Part shown: positions 10,381 to 20,437 of the stretch, in pieces
Position numbering within the stretch: the first letter of the stretch is position 1
How the letters are laid out: each line of letters opens with the position of its first letter
Source of the DNA: Lumbricus terrestris
Lineage: Eukaryota; Annelida; Clitellata; Crassiclitellata; Lumbricidae
Reading direction: 5' to 3'
Length of the DNA stretch: 64,000 nucleotides
Assembly (NCBI GenBank): GCA_949752735.1
Contig: OX457042.1
Span: 36,099,627-36,163,626, forward strand
Position numbers and translations under genes: made by a program
Notes under the pieces: generated by a model
The model's database searches: none
What the model was told of the DNA's origin: nothing
The model's input: only the letters and a program-made list of their open reading frames with translations

Positions 10381-10980
10381 CTTTAGTTCCTATGCGTTAA
10401 TCACGTTAATGATGCAAAAACAGAATGAATTATTATAATACTTGTAAGTGAGAATAATATCTTAAAAACTGCTCAAAGCCATGGATTTTATGATCTGCTA
10501 AAAACTTCTACATTTCAACAACTCTAAGATATTCCTAAAAGGGGACAAGATAAATGGCCAGATCTCTCAGATCGTCCTAAATAGGCACTTTTGTAAACAA
10601 ATGACGGGTGAAATGTTCTGCTAAGTGAATAGACACATAAATGCCATACAGTGGGCTTTTGTGGTGCATTTAATAGTTCATATAAACTTTCGCTCTATCT
10701 GTCTTCATGCTATAATAGCAAATGTACACACAACACAGTAGTATTGTGGAGAGATCTTTAACAGCTCACATACAGACATACACACATAGATTCGTCTTAC
10801 ATATATACACAGGGCCTACAAGAATGAAACATACATACTTGCACACATAATATGTACATACGCAAGTCCATAAGTATGCACACACACACACACACACAAT
10901 ACAAACACATGAACACTATAAATAGCCCTAATTACATACAAACACTGACTGACGCCATCAGCTTCTATAAGTTAATTACA
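10381..10980. other. intron, no feature seen
   Basis: AT-rich sequence with short CA runs near 10875-10900. No gene or mobile element that I can support. Confidence 0.5.
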
Positions 10981-11006
10981 AAATAATTGATGCATAAAAG
11001 TAACAG

Positions 11007-11521
11007 TGTCAGGACAATTCGTCCCCGGACAATTCGTCCCGGACAATTCGTCCCGGACAATTCGTCCCGGACAATTCGGACCGGACAATTCGGACCCGGA
11101 CAATTCGGACCGGACAATTCGGACCCGGACAATTCGGACCGGCTATAGCCTACTTTAGCCTCAGTCTATGCGTGACTTGTCCATTCTGGAGTAGGCCAAC
11201 CTATTGCTTTCCAAATATACCTTTAATGTCATAGCCAAGTGAGGTAACGTGTTATATTATGTTTAGGCCTACATTTGCTTTGAGAACAATGAAATAATTT
11301 TCAATTTCGAATTGAATTTTAATGCGCAGCAGTATCTCCGATCGACATCTGTATACGGTAATGGTGTCCGGGACGAATTGTCCGGGGACGAATTGTCCGG
11401 TCCGAATTGTTCGGGGACGAATTGTCCGGAACGAATTGGCCGGGACGAATTGTCCGGGGACGAATTGTCCGGGACGAATTGTCCGGGACGAATTGTCCGG
11501 GGACGAATTGTCCGGGAACCA
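11007..11521. mobile_element. Foldback-like element with tandem-array inverted repeats
   Basis: Left arm (about 11010-11143): repeated GGACAATTCGTCCC units changing to GGACAATTCGGACC. Right arm (about 11366-11518): the inverted GGGACGAATTGTCC units. The central segment is unrelated, about 220 bp and non-coding. A 9-bp direct repeat, AAGTAACAG, flanks the element at 10998-11006 and 11522-11530. Long inverted repeats made of short tandem units plus 9-bp target duplications match Foldback (FB)-type elements, which are linked to Mutator-like transposases. No transposase is present. It lies between the two duplicated exons. Confidence 0.65.
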
Positions 11522-11597
11522 AAGTAACAGACAGAACTAATAACTATTAATGAAATAATACAAGATATGTTTTTACAACTGATTTAGGCTGCAGCTT

Positions 11598-11692
11598 TTA
11601 TCATCTGTTAGAAAGCAGAGAGCCCCCATATTCCAAGTTCCAAGTTATCATCTGTTAGAAAACGGAGAGCCCCCCCCATATTCCAAGTTCTA
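11598..11692. repeat. two-copy local tandem duplication
   Basis: ATCATCTGTTAGAAAGCAGA, GAGCCCCCATATTCC and AAGTTC occur twice in a row (about 48-50 bp unit), next to exon copy B. Confidence 0.8.
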
Positions 11693-11732
11693 GGGCCAGA
11701 CACCAAGAAAGAGACCGGTAATTGGTAATTAC

Positions 11733-11858
11733 CAGAGCTTCTTCTTCTTCACCATCCTGCTGCCCGTTCATCTGGATTGTTGAGAGTGGAACTTGATTTG
11801 AAATCCCTGTTGTGACCTCAGACGACTGAATACTAGACAGAACATCTTTCAGTTGCTT
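11733..11858 (-). CDS. 42-codon exon, copy B of a tandem duplicated pair
   Basis: Minus strand: acceptor TTTACATTTCAG ends at 11859 and donor GCTCTG|GTAATT begins at 11732. It is 126 nt, 42 codons and phase 0 at both ends, exactly like copy A. Five codons differ from copy A silently (e.g. CAG/CAA, AAT/AAC) and four change the residue: Leu to Ile at 10, Gln to Glu at 14, Ala to Thr at 17, and Glu to Gly at 36. The acidic end reads DGEEEEAL. Near-identity is confined to the exon and a few flanking bases, so the coding and splice sequence is what is shared. In transcript order this copy comes first. Confidence 0.65.
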
Positions 11859-12334
11859 CTGAAATGTAAACCAACATCCCAGAGTTAATCAACCTGAGAT
11901 ACTCGTACTCTCTATTAACAGACCTTAACAAACAACTGCTAATAGCTGCGGTAACTGTCGAGCAATTGGTTCTGCCTAAGAAAAATAAATAAAAACGAGA
12001 AGGAAACTTGCTGAATTATCAGATATCACATCATAGTTCACAGTTCAGCTGAAAAACTGCATTTCCAATTTTCCATGAACCATCATTCTCCATTCCTCCA
12101 GCACGCAGACATCAATGAATGGAAGAAATCAGCATCCATCTTTCTTCGTCAGCCTCAACAGACTAGCAACAGACGGATTTTAAATAGCCATGGACACTAA
12201 TTACCCGTACTGGAATAGGAAGAGCTGTCCCTTAAGCTGGGCCTGAGGCAGCAGCCATGGTCTGAAATGCTAGCGACTTCGTTTTCTTAGCCTCAGCATA
12301 TGAGATGGCGGGTGGTCAGTCCTCTCCCTCACCA

Positions 12335-12835
12335 TCCCATCTTCCCATCCACAGTGTACAATTGATGTACTCATCGTAGTAGAGTTGGCTAGACGTGCAG
12401 GTGCAGCAGAAATCTCAACACAAATTTCTGTTCTGGCAGGGATTTGAACCCATGCAGGGGCGGATCCAGGGGGGGGGGCCAATCCGGCCATCCCCATTTA
12501 GAAATGTCTTTATTTTTTACCAGCTATTCTGGCTCGGAAAGTTGATGTGACTCCCTATGAGTAATTCCGTAGGCCCTCCCCACACCCACAAAGTCCACAT
12601 ACGAGGCTCGCACTACTTTTTAAAAAACAAACCTTTTGGGCGGATAAAATGTTGTCTTTTTCTTGGGAAATGGAGACAAATGACTAAAAAAAGGTCATCA
12701 AAATTTTTCCCTGCCCCAAGAGGGCCAAGACCGAAAATTTTTGCCCCCTCTTCGAAAATTCCTCTATCCGCCATTGAACCCATGACCGCTCACCTGACAG
12801 TCCAGCACCCTAACCACTAGACTACCATGCACCCA
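12335..12835 (-). mobile_element. tRNA-headed SINE interrupted by a hAT MITE
   Basis: Minus strand: box A TAGTCTAGTGG (12824-12814) and, after the MITE, box B GGTTCAAATCC (12450-12440), followed by an AGAACAGAAATTTGTG-type body. The MITE at 12455-12776 split the head: its 8-bp target duplication AACCCATG overlaps the start of box B. The 3' limit near 12335 is approximate. Confidence 0.65.
12455..12776. mobile_element. hAT-type MITE nested in a SINE
   Basis: A 322-bp element with termini CAGGGGCGGATCCAGG and (reverse complement of the right end) CAATGGCGGATAGAGG. Exact 8-bp duplications AACCCATG lie at 12447-12454 and 12777-12784. Termini of the CAGGGGCGGATC type are common in non-autonomous hAT elements. 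Confidence 0.85.
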
Positions 12836-13264
12836 TAACTGATGGATTACCAGAAAAATCTTGCACCACTTGAGGTAGATTGGGAGCAATAAAGAGAAAC
12901 GGGGCGGGAGGGGGAGTGATTAATTGGGATGATAATATTTCATGGTGAGTTGGCAGCTTGCCAAACCACCACCAGGATCCGACACATACTGGGGCTCTAA
13001 AGAGTCTAAACATACATAGGTCTGGTGTCCAGTAACTAGATTCTCCAGACCCTGGAACATCAGTGGTGCAACATAGAGAAGTTTTTGTTGCTCCTGTTCA
13101 CGCAGAATTGCAGGAATGGGGGAGAGCAGATGCAGGTAGGTTGCTCAAGTGGATGGGGAGAGGGAAGTATTCTGAGGTTAACGAACTCACTCCCACCCCC
13201 CCCCGCCACAAGGTCAGTATAATAGCTCTTAAACATCTAGATATGTATCTAACTCCACCACAGG

Positions 13265-13355
13265 TTGTTCGCTGCCAGTGCAAGTCCCAAGCCTGGATAA
13301 AGGAGGAAAGTGACACTAAACATCTTTGATATGGCAGTGCCGTTAAACATGTAAC
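13265..13355 (+). mobile_element. RTE-like LINE 3' UTR fragments
   Basis: GTGCAAGTCCCAAGCCTGGATAAAGGAGG followed by AGTGCCGTTAAACATG resembles the GGTGCCAGTCCCAAGC...GATAAA segment found 3' of RTE-type LINE ORFs. A similar piece follows at 13440-13525 (GTGCCAGTCCCAAGCCTGGA, GTGGTCGTTAAACAG) and another at 15413-15485. Confidence 0.45.
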
Positions 13356-14596
13356 AAGCAAGATTGTATCTAGATTCTATGAATAGCCGTACAATGAACT
13401 CCCACTCAGAGAAAACTCAGCCACTGCTCGCACTCTGGCAGTGCCAGTCCCAAGCCTGGAGAAAGAAGGAGGGCGACCATAATCATCATGTATAATTATG
13501 ACAGTGGTCGTTAAACAGCAACAAGCATCCCACTCAGGAAGAGGGCGGTTGTGTGGATCGAGGGAAGGCTACAGAGGATTTAGACAGACGACCAAACACC
13601 CAATGAAACTAAATGAAACTTAACCAACTGCACGCTGTGTACAGTGCCATCAGTCACTAGAAAACCTTGAAAGTCAGTTCTGACACAATGACAACAACAG
13701 GACTTCTAAATTCTAATCCATATTGAGCTTCGAGTCTTCCCCCACCCCAACACATCTTCTGGCCAACTACCTTGGAATATAATACAATATCAAACAACGG
13801 TATTCAACCCGTACTGCCCTCCGTCCAAAGTCCAGAAGACTCAGAGGATCTGACGACAGAGCATAAAGATGGCGTATCAGAGCATAAAGATGGCGTCTGT
13901 GTGTGTCAAGGACTTACCAATCAACGTCCCTACACAGCAATTATCAACTGGGATTATGATCAAACTCAACTCCTCATCATTTTACAGACCGAGCGCCATA
14001 ACCAACCGACCATAAGATCATGAAAGCAAATCCAATCATATCTAATGTATTCAAGTATTTATGGTATCGTCAATACCATAGCACTTGAAAGTATTAATTA
14101 AAGTCTAAAAAATATTTAAAAATAAAAATATAAAAATATAAGAGTAGTCCACTTGAAGAGGCGCTATACAGAATGCACTTAATGAATTAAAAATTATTTT
14201 CCGTGCAGAGTCGGGTCAAAGCATAGAAAGAAGAGGTCAAGTAGTGGTGTACAATCAATCAAACAAGCAAATATCAATGTCCTCAATATCCACAAGTCAA
14301 TATAGCAAATACAGCGAATGGCTGAAGAGCAGCAAGTCGTCTGGAACTAGAAAAAATAGTAGAAATATACGAAAATTGACATTTATTCAATTAATCCTTG
14401 AATAAGTTTTCGTTAAATATTTGCTGACTGGATGAGAGATCAGCAGCAATGTTGATTCTACTTCACTGCAGAAATTTCTACTCACAGAAGTTTTCCTCAA
14501 TGCAGCAGTTATCATTTTTAATCAAGCTCCTTATAAGCTGTGAAGCATATTTTCCAATTGGTTATTCTATTAAAATTTTTGCATCATTTTCAGACT

Positions 14597-14842
14597 ATAA
14601 CCTCAAGTTAAAGCCTCGCTGGCTAAAGTCATGGCCCTTCTCTTAAAGCCATAGTCCCTCTGTTAAAGCCTTGGCCCCTCTGTTAAAGCCATGGCTTCTC
14701 TGTTAAAGCCATGGTCCCTCTGTTAAAGCCATGGCCCCTATGGAAGCAGAGGGGCAATGGCTTTAACAGCGGGGCCATGGCTTTAACAGAGAAGCCATGG
14801 CTTTAACAGAGGGGCCATGGCTTTAACAGCCACTTGAGGTTA
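14597..14842. repeat. inverted tandem array (hairpin)
   Basis: The left arm repeats CTCTGTTAAAGCCATGGYCC about five times. The right arm repeats the inverse, GGCCATGGCTTTAACAGAGG, about four times, with only about 25 bp between. The outer ends share TAACCTCAAGT in inverse. Same design as the two Foldback-like elements but with almost no loop, and I found no clear target duplication. Confidence 0.7.
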
Positions 14843-15412
14843 AAGCCTTGGCCCCTCTGTAAAGAACTTACCCAGAACTTAAATAGCACCTATTGTTCAA
14901 TAAGCACATTTCCTTCCCTATCTTCATCAGAATGGAACTTCAACCTACATGTTCTGGTGCAAACATTTAGTCCACCGAACAGGTGGGGGGGGGGAGGGGA
15001 GGGAGGGCGATGCATTTCCAATTGGGGTCAACTGAAACAGGTGGTCTGTGGGTTGTAATCAGTTTCAATTTCTCACGCTATTTATACAAAGATCGTATCT
15101 TGCAAACGCAGACACTAGTTATCATGGTCACAAGCATGTATTGTCTGGTTATTGTCTGAACCTTAATCAGTTAACATTTCTTTTAGATCTGACCGTTAGC
15201 CACAATCACAATATCAACTAGTACTACCGATATATCTCACAAGCCTACTCTCGGAGGAGAGGGGGTCAGGCTTCATGATGTGGTCCGGGTCACCACAGCA
15301 TGTCATACTGTTCCCAACTTATAAGGTCGGGTTTCACCCGTAAGCAAGAACTTGACTCTTAGGGTACTGGTCAAGTCTGCAAGTAGTTGGTCCACTTTGG
15401 CTTCCTTTCCGG

Positions 15413-15485
15413 TGCCAGTCCCAAGCGTGGATAAAGGAGGAGGGCGACGCTATTGATCCCTGTTAACACACAGTGTCGTTAAAGT
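15413..15485 (+). mobile_element. RTE-like LINE 3' end fragment
   Basis: GGTGCCAGTCCCAAGCGTGG, ATAAAGGAGGAGGGCGACG and GTGTCGTTAAAG. A close relative of the fragments at 13265-13525. The upstream 15240-15412 may belong to the same copy. Confidence 0.45.
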
Positions 15486-16127
15486 GAAAAAAACTACTAT
15501 TGACTTCCTTTCCAAACTGTTGAGGAACAAGACCTTTTTCGAAACATCGTCAAAAATCTTGGCCAAACCCTCCACAACCAACCCCCTCCTCTCCCAATCT
15601 CACATAAAACACGTTCCCACTAAACTTGATATATTCCCTTACCAGGTACTGGCTGTGCCATGGCTCAGATACTTTCTAGTTAGACTCCAGTTGATTCTAT
15701 TTTCTTCCCTTAATTATCGCTTCTTTACAGCAATTATCTTTGACTTTGTAAGTCAGGCTCTGAGCGTTTTGCCTACATTTGATGAAGAATGCACTTACTT
15801 ACTGACTTGCTAAAATTAAACCATGCGTAAATATTCATTATTCACCAAGTTCTATATTTAGCACTGAAGTCCAATGCACAATGTATGAACCGATGGTGAC
15901 TAAGAAACTGTTTAACGACATCTTGTGCAAGCTCTTAGCCACTGAAATTGACAGAATGTATTTCAAACAGTTCTTACTACACGAAAGGCATAATAATAAT
16001 AATAATAGTATGCAATTGTGGAAAAACTATTAACACACTATGCTAGTGTTTGGCTAGACGTTCACTGTTCATCAGGCACAGCCAGTTGGCGTTTCACAGT
16101 TTGCATTGGAAATAAATGATGGTTTTC

Positions 16128-16130
16128 ATG

Positions 16131-16184
<54 letters not shown>

Positions 16185-16282
16185 GTTATTGCTTCCCTAT
16201 TTTATTGTACTTCCTGTTTTGATGTTGTTCGTTGAAAATATTAAAAGGATTATAATAATAATAATAATATTAATGATAATAG

Positions 16283-16328
<46 letters not shown>

Positions 16329-16352
16329 AAAATAAAATAATAATAATAATAA
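16128..16352. repeat. (AAT)n microsatellites
   Basis: Two ATA/AAT trinucleotide tracts (about 16128-16185 and 16252-16352) flanking a short unique piece. Confidence 0.95.
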
Positions 16353-16391
16353 GACCGATTTTATATTAGGCAGTAGTGAAGTCCCTGAGGG

Positions 16392-17209
16392 GGGGAACGG
16401 ACATTAGCCCCCCCGGACAAAAGCCCCCCGGACAAAAGCCCCCCGGACATTAGCCCCCCCGGACAAAAGCCCCCCCGAGGTAGGACATTAGCCCCCCAGT
16501 CTATGATATCATTACCTAAAAATGATGCACAAAATGTAGCAATAGGCCTAAGTTAAGTTAGGCCTAAATTGCACATTAGTGTAACACTGTAAGAATATGC
16601 AAAGTTAATTGAAGGTTTATTATGCACATTATAAAACATTTAAAGGCACTAATTGTAGAACGACATAAATGTAAGAAATTCTAAGTCCAAAGTTTGTGAA
16701 ATATAGATAAAAGTTTGATGCCTAACTGACTTTAACAAACCTTCGTTCAAGTTCGTTGTAGCCAAACTGACACTAACAAGTAGGCCGACCTACTGTATAG
16801 GATTCCCATTCGTTCATTTCTCTTATGTATTGAATCTAATTTTGAATTGAAACGACACTAATAAGCCTACGAAGCTGAGACGTAGCCTAGGCCTAACTGA
16901 TGTTAACAAGCCTTTATTGTAGCACGCTAAACAAATAAGACTGTATAGGCCCTATCATTTAGAATCTAAGTCTATAAATTTAGACCTACTGACACAATCA
17001 GGACCTAAATGACTCTAAGAACTTTCGTTTGCATGTGAATGCCAGTGACAAGTACGGCACTATTCCACGACTTGCACAAAGGGGGGCTTTTGTCCGGGGG
17101 GGGCTAATGTCCTAGGTAAAATCGGGGGGGCTTTTGTCCGGGGGGGCTAATGTCCGGGGGGGCTTATGTCCGGGGGGGCTTTTGTCCGGGGGGGCTAATG
17201 TCCTACACC
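16392..17209. mobile_element. Foldback-like element with tandem-array inverted repeats
   Basis: Left arm (16395-16500): repeated GGACATTAGCCCCCC and GGACAAAAGCCCCCC units. Right arm (17082-17206): the inverted GGGGGGCTAATGTCC and GGGGGGCTTTTGTCC units. The internal segment is about 580 bp, AT-rich and non-coding. A 9-bp direct repeat CCCTGAGGG flanks it (16383-16391 and 17210-17218). Same architecture as the element at 11007 with a different unit sequence and a longer core. Confidence 0.7.
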
Positions 17210-17224
17210 CCCTGAGGGATATTG

Positions 17225-17227
<3 letters not shown>

Positions 17228-17294
<67 letters not shown>

Positions 17295-17300
17295 GCAATA
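17228..17300. repeat. (AAT)n microsatellite
   Basis: Uninterrupted ATA/AAT trinucleotides followed by a CAATAATAACAATATAT transition. Confidence 0.95.
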
Positions 17301-17477
17301 ATAACAATATATATGAAAATCAGAAAGACAAGATATTACATAGATTCAGGTCAACACTCAGAACCACAAAATGTCTAGAGCATCAGTTTCTGGGATGACC
17401 AAGACACTTCATTTTACGCTGCTGCTTCATACTCTTTCTCCCCTTCCACCTCATCATCAACACCATTACCATTGCCA

Positions 17478-18048
17478 CTCTCCCTCACCCCTCTCCCTCA
17501 CCCCTCTCCCTCACCCTCTCCCTCACCCTCTCCCTCACCCCTCTCCCTCACCTCTCTCCCTCACCCCTCTCCCTCACCTCTCTCCCTCACCCCTCTCCCT
17601 CACCCCACTTCCTCACCCCTCTCCCTCACCTCTCTCCCTCACCCCTCTCCCTCACCTCTCTCCCTCACCCATATTCACCTCACCTCTCTTACTCACCCCT
17701 CTCCCTCACCCCACTCCCTCACCCCTCTCCCTCACCCCTCTCCCTCACCCCTCTCCCTCACCCCTCTCCCTCACCTCTCTCCCTCACCCATATTCACCTC
17801 ACCTCTCTTCCTCACCCCTCTCCCTCACCCCACTCCCTCACCCCTCTCCCTCACCTCTCTCCCTCACCCCTCTCCCTCACCCCTCTCCCTCACCCCTCTC
17901 CCTCACCTCTCTCCCTCACCCATATTCACCTCACCTCTCTTCCTCACCCCTCTCCCTCACCCCACTCCCTCACCCCTCTCCCTCACCTCTCTCCCTCACC
18001 CCTCTCCCTCACCCCTCTCCCTCACCTCTCTCCATCACCCATATTCAC
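17478..18048. repeat. CTCCCTCACCCCT minisatellite with higher-order repeats
   Basis: Basic 12-13-bp unit CCCTCACCCCTCT. A longer unit of about 120-135 bp is marked by CACCCATATTCACCTCACC, which recurs about four times (near 17668, 17787, 17919, 18037). Long Ser-Pro-Leu frames on the plus strand are by-products of the repeat. Confidence 0.95.
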
Positions 18049-18254
18049 CTCCTAACGGTGAGTTCGTCTAGCCGTGGGAAATGTTCTTCACGTCGTCCAT
18101 CCGTTCATTGAAGGATGCCTGTCCAGTCAACATTCTCTCTAACCCGAAGTGTCTGCTCAACAGTTCCTGACGTCATTAGAAAGTCTGCAAGCAAACTATC
18201 TCCTTGAGATTCCTTCATTCCTTGCTCCCTTCCTTCATCCTGCCACTGATCCAT

Positions 18255-18375
18255 ACTTCCATCCGTCCGTCCGTCCGTCCGTCCATCCATCCATCCATCC
18301 TTCCATCCATCCATCCATCCTTCCATCCGTCCGTCCGTCCTGCCGTCCGTCCGTCCGTCAGCAAGCTCATCCTTC
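18255..18375. repeat. (CCRT)n tetranucleotide tract
   Basis: CCGT/CCAT/CCTT tetranucleotides. Open on both strands but only low-complexity peptides. Confidence 0.9.
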
Positions 18376-18479
18376 CTTCCTTCCGCGTCTCCCTGCCTTC
18401 CTTCCACAATTCCTGCTTATCTCTTGTCAGCAACCAAGTGCCTGGCCGTCACCATATTCAACCCTTAGCAGCTCATAGT

Positions 18480-19290
18480 CTAATATTTGGATTCGAGAAG
18501 GATTTAACTCCTGAAGGTTGAGCAACATAATAATAATTGATCGATCAGAACTGCTCTCAAAAAAAGAAAACCAAAAATGAGTCCATATCCAGAACAAGTC
18601 TCACAATAAGGTTGTTTTCTACAGCATGGCAGCATCTTCAGAAACCAGTTGAAATGCACTACATAAACATAAATATATTAGTGCAATAAACAGCAGCCTA
18701 AGAGACACTTAAACACACTGCAAAGGTTTCAAGAGATCTCTTTTAAACACACTATGCCAGATATACTCTAAAAATAGGAAAGCAAGACTGATTTCAAGAA
18801 GTTTATCGCATCAATTTCCTCCGTTGTATCAATATCAGAATCCAAATTTCCGACTTGATTGCCTTAAGCTAAGACATTCTGAGCGAATGATTTGTTCGAA
18901 ACATCGGCAGCAAAGCAATTTGAACCGAAATTGGTCGTGACCCGGGTCAAGAAACCGACATCGACAATTGGCTTCTTCGAATTCTGAGTAGGGTCTACGG
19001 TCGTCGATATGGCCCTACATAAACTGTCAATTTTTCACAGTTAGTCAGGAAAGGAATGGTCCCCAGGAGCTATCAGAAAATGAAATCTCCCTACGGTCGG
19101 TCGCTCGAAGTTCGGACGCAATCGAAACGGAATCAATTGTCAAAAACTGTTTACAAGTTGCCAGGAATTGAGACTGCATTACAGATATTCGGATGCAGAC
19201 CGATAGAATATCGTTGGACTATATAATACCAAACTGCCTTCATGACAGATTGGTAAAACTGTTTGCCTATAAATCGGGTGTCTGAGTTTA
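18480..19290. other. no feature seen
   Basis: Moderately complex, presumably intronic sequence. I find no exon with matching splice sites and no mobile element. Confidence 0.5.
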
Positions 19291-19309
19291 TAATCCCAAA
19301 GCTTCCCCA

Positions 19310-19665
19310 CACGTATGCATGTATGTGTGCATGTGTGTAGGTGCGTTTTGTGGGCGCATGTTTGTGTGTCGGCGTGTGTGCATATGTAATGTGTATGTGT
19401 GTCTGTCTGTGTGTGTGTGTGTGCGTATGCGTGTCTGTGTAGGTGCGAGTATGTGCGCATGTTTGTGTCTGACGCAAAAACATACACAAACACACACACA
19501 CACACACACAAACATGTGGGTGGGTGGGTGTACGCGCGTGTGTGTGTTTATGTGTGTGTGGTGTGTGTAGGTTGGTTTGCGTGTGTGTGCATGCATATTT
19601 TTGTGTGTGCGTGCATGCTCGTGTGATTGCATGTGTGTGTACGTGTTTGCGCATGCATATATCTT
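19310..19665. repeat. (TG/CA)n-rich region
   Basis: Degenerate TGTG runs with a short inverted ACAC stretch at 19480-19510. Multi-frame Cys/Val and His/Thr peptides are artefacts. Confidence 0.9.
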
Positions 19666-19687
19666 CTATCCAACTCAGAAATTGACA

Positions 19688-19800
19688 GCATGTGGAACAG
19701 CAGTTCATTGGTTAGACACCTCGGCTCATCACTGGGAAAGCATGGATTCGATTCTTGCTGCAGAGATGTGTTGGGAGTCTTCATCCCTCTGACATTCAGG
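19688..19800 (+). mobile_element. tRNA-headed SINE fragment
   Basis: CATTGGTTAGACACCTCGG resembles a tRNA D-arm/box A, and GGATTCGATTC a box B. The body CTGACATTCAGGGTTTAGG follows. Tail not identified. Confidence 0.45.
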
Positions 19801-20397
19801 GTTTAGGTGACTACTCTTCTTCCACTCAGCCTTCACTTCAGCTTCTCCAGTTCGATCACAGAACTGGATTTTCAAACCTAAATTCAATTGTAACCAATGA
19901 TTCTACTGTCCATGTCTCCACCTACTTAACATGCTTTCCAAGTTGAAACTGATGATTAATGTCTATTTTCCAATTAATTTTTAGTTGTTTGTGTAAACAT
20001 GTTATGCTCTCTCTCTTTGTCTATTTATACATAAACGAAGTCTCTGTTGTTTATCTTGCAATCAGAAAATTGACCAATTACAACCTGGAAGACTCTGTAT
20101 CTGTACATGTATGTGTGTGTTAATCTGCGAACACATGTGTGTGGATGCCTGTGTGTGTTTGTGTTTATGCATGTGTGTGGTTGTGAGCACATTTGTGTGT
20201 GTGTGCATATATAAATATATACATATATATTCTTTCCCTTTCTGCACAGCCTGCTATACATAATTATGCATGCATGCACACATGTACTACATACAAACAT
20301 GTACATAATGTACCGGTATGTAAAAACGTAATATGTAAATGTATGATTGTGTTTATTCATGTATAGTTGTATGCATGCAAGTACCTAGATATTTGCA

Positions 20398-20399
<2 letters not shown>

Positions 20400-20436
<37 letters not shown>
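20400..20436. repeat. (TA)n at a Helitron 3' insertion site
   Basis: Pure TA dinucleotides ending directly at the 3' terminus of the Helitron-like element. Confidence 0.95.

Positions 20437-20437
<1 letters not shown>

Noticed and set aside
15484..15813. 109-codon plus-strand frame
   Set aside because: Follows an RTE-like 3' tail in AT-rich DNA; no splice sites, no start context and no recognisable domain.
17371..18111. 246-codon Ser/Pro/Leu-rich reading frame
   Set aside because: It lies entirely within a CTCCCTCACCCCT minisatellite and is open in more than one frame.
19151..19708. 185-codon His/Thr-rich frame on the minus strand
   Set aside because: Produced by a TG/CA dinucleotide region; several frames on both strands are open.
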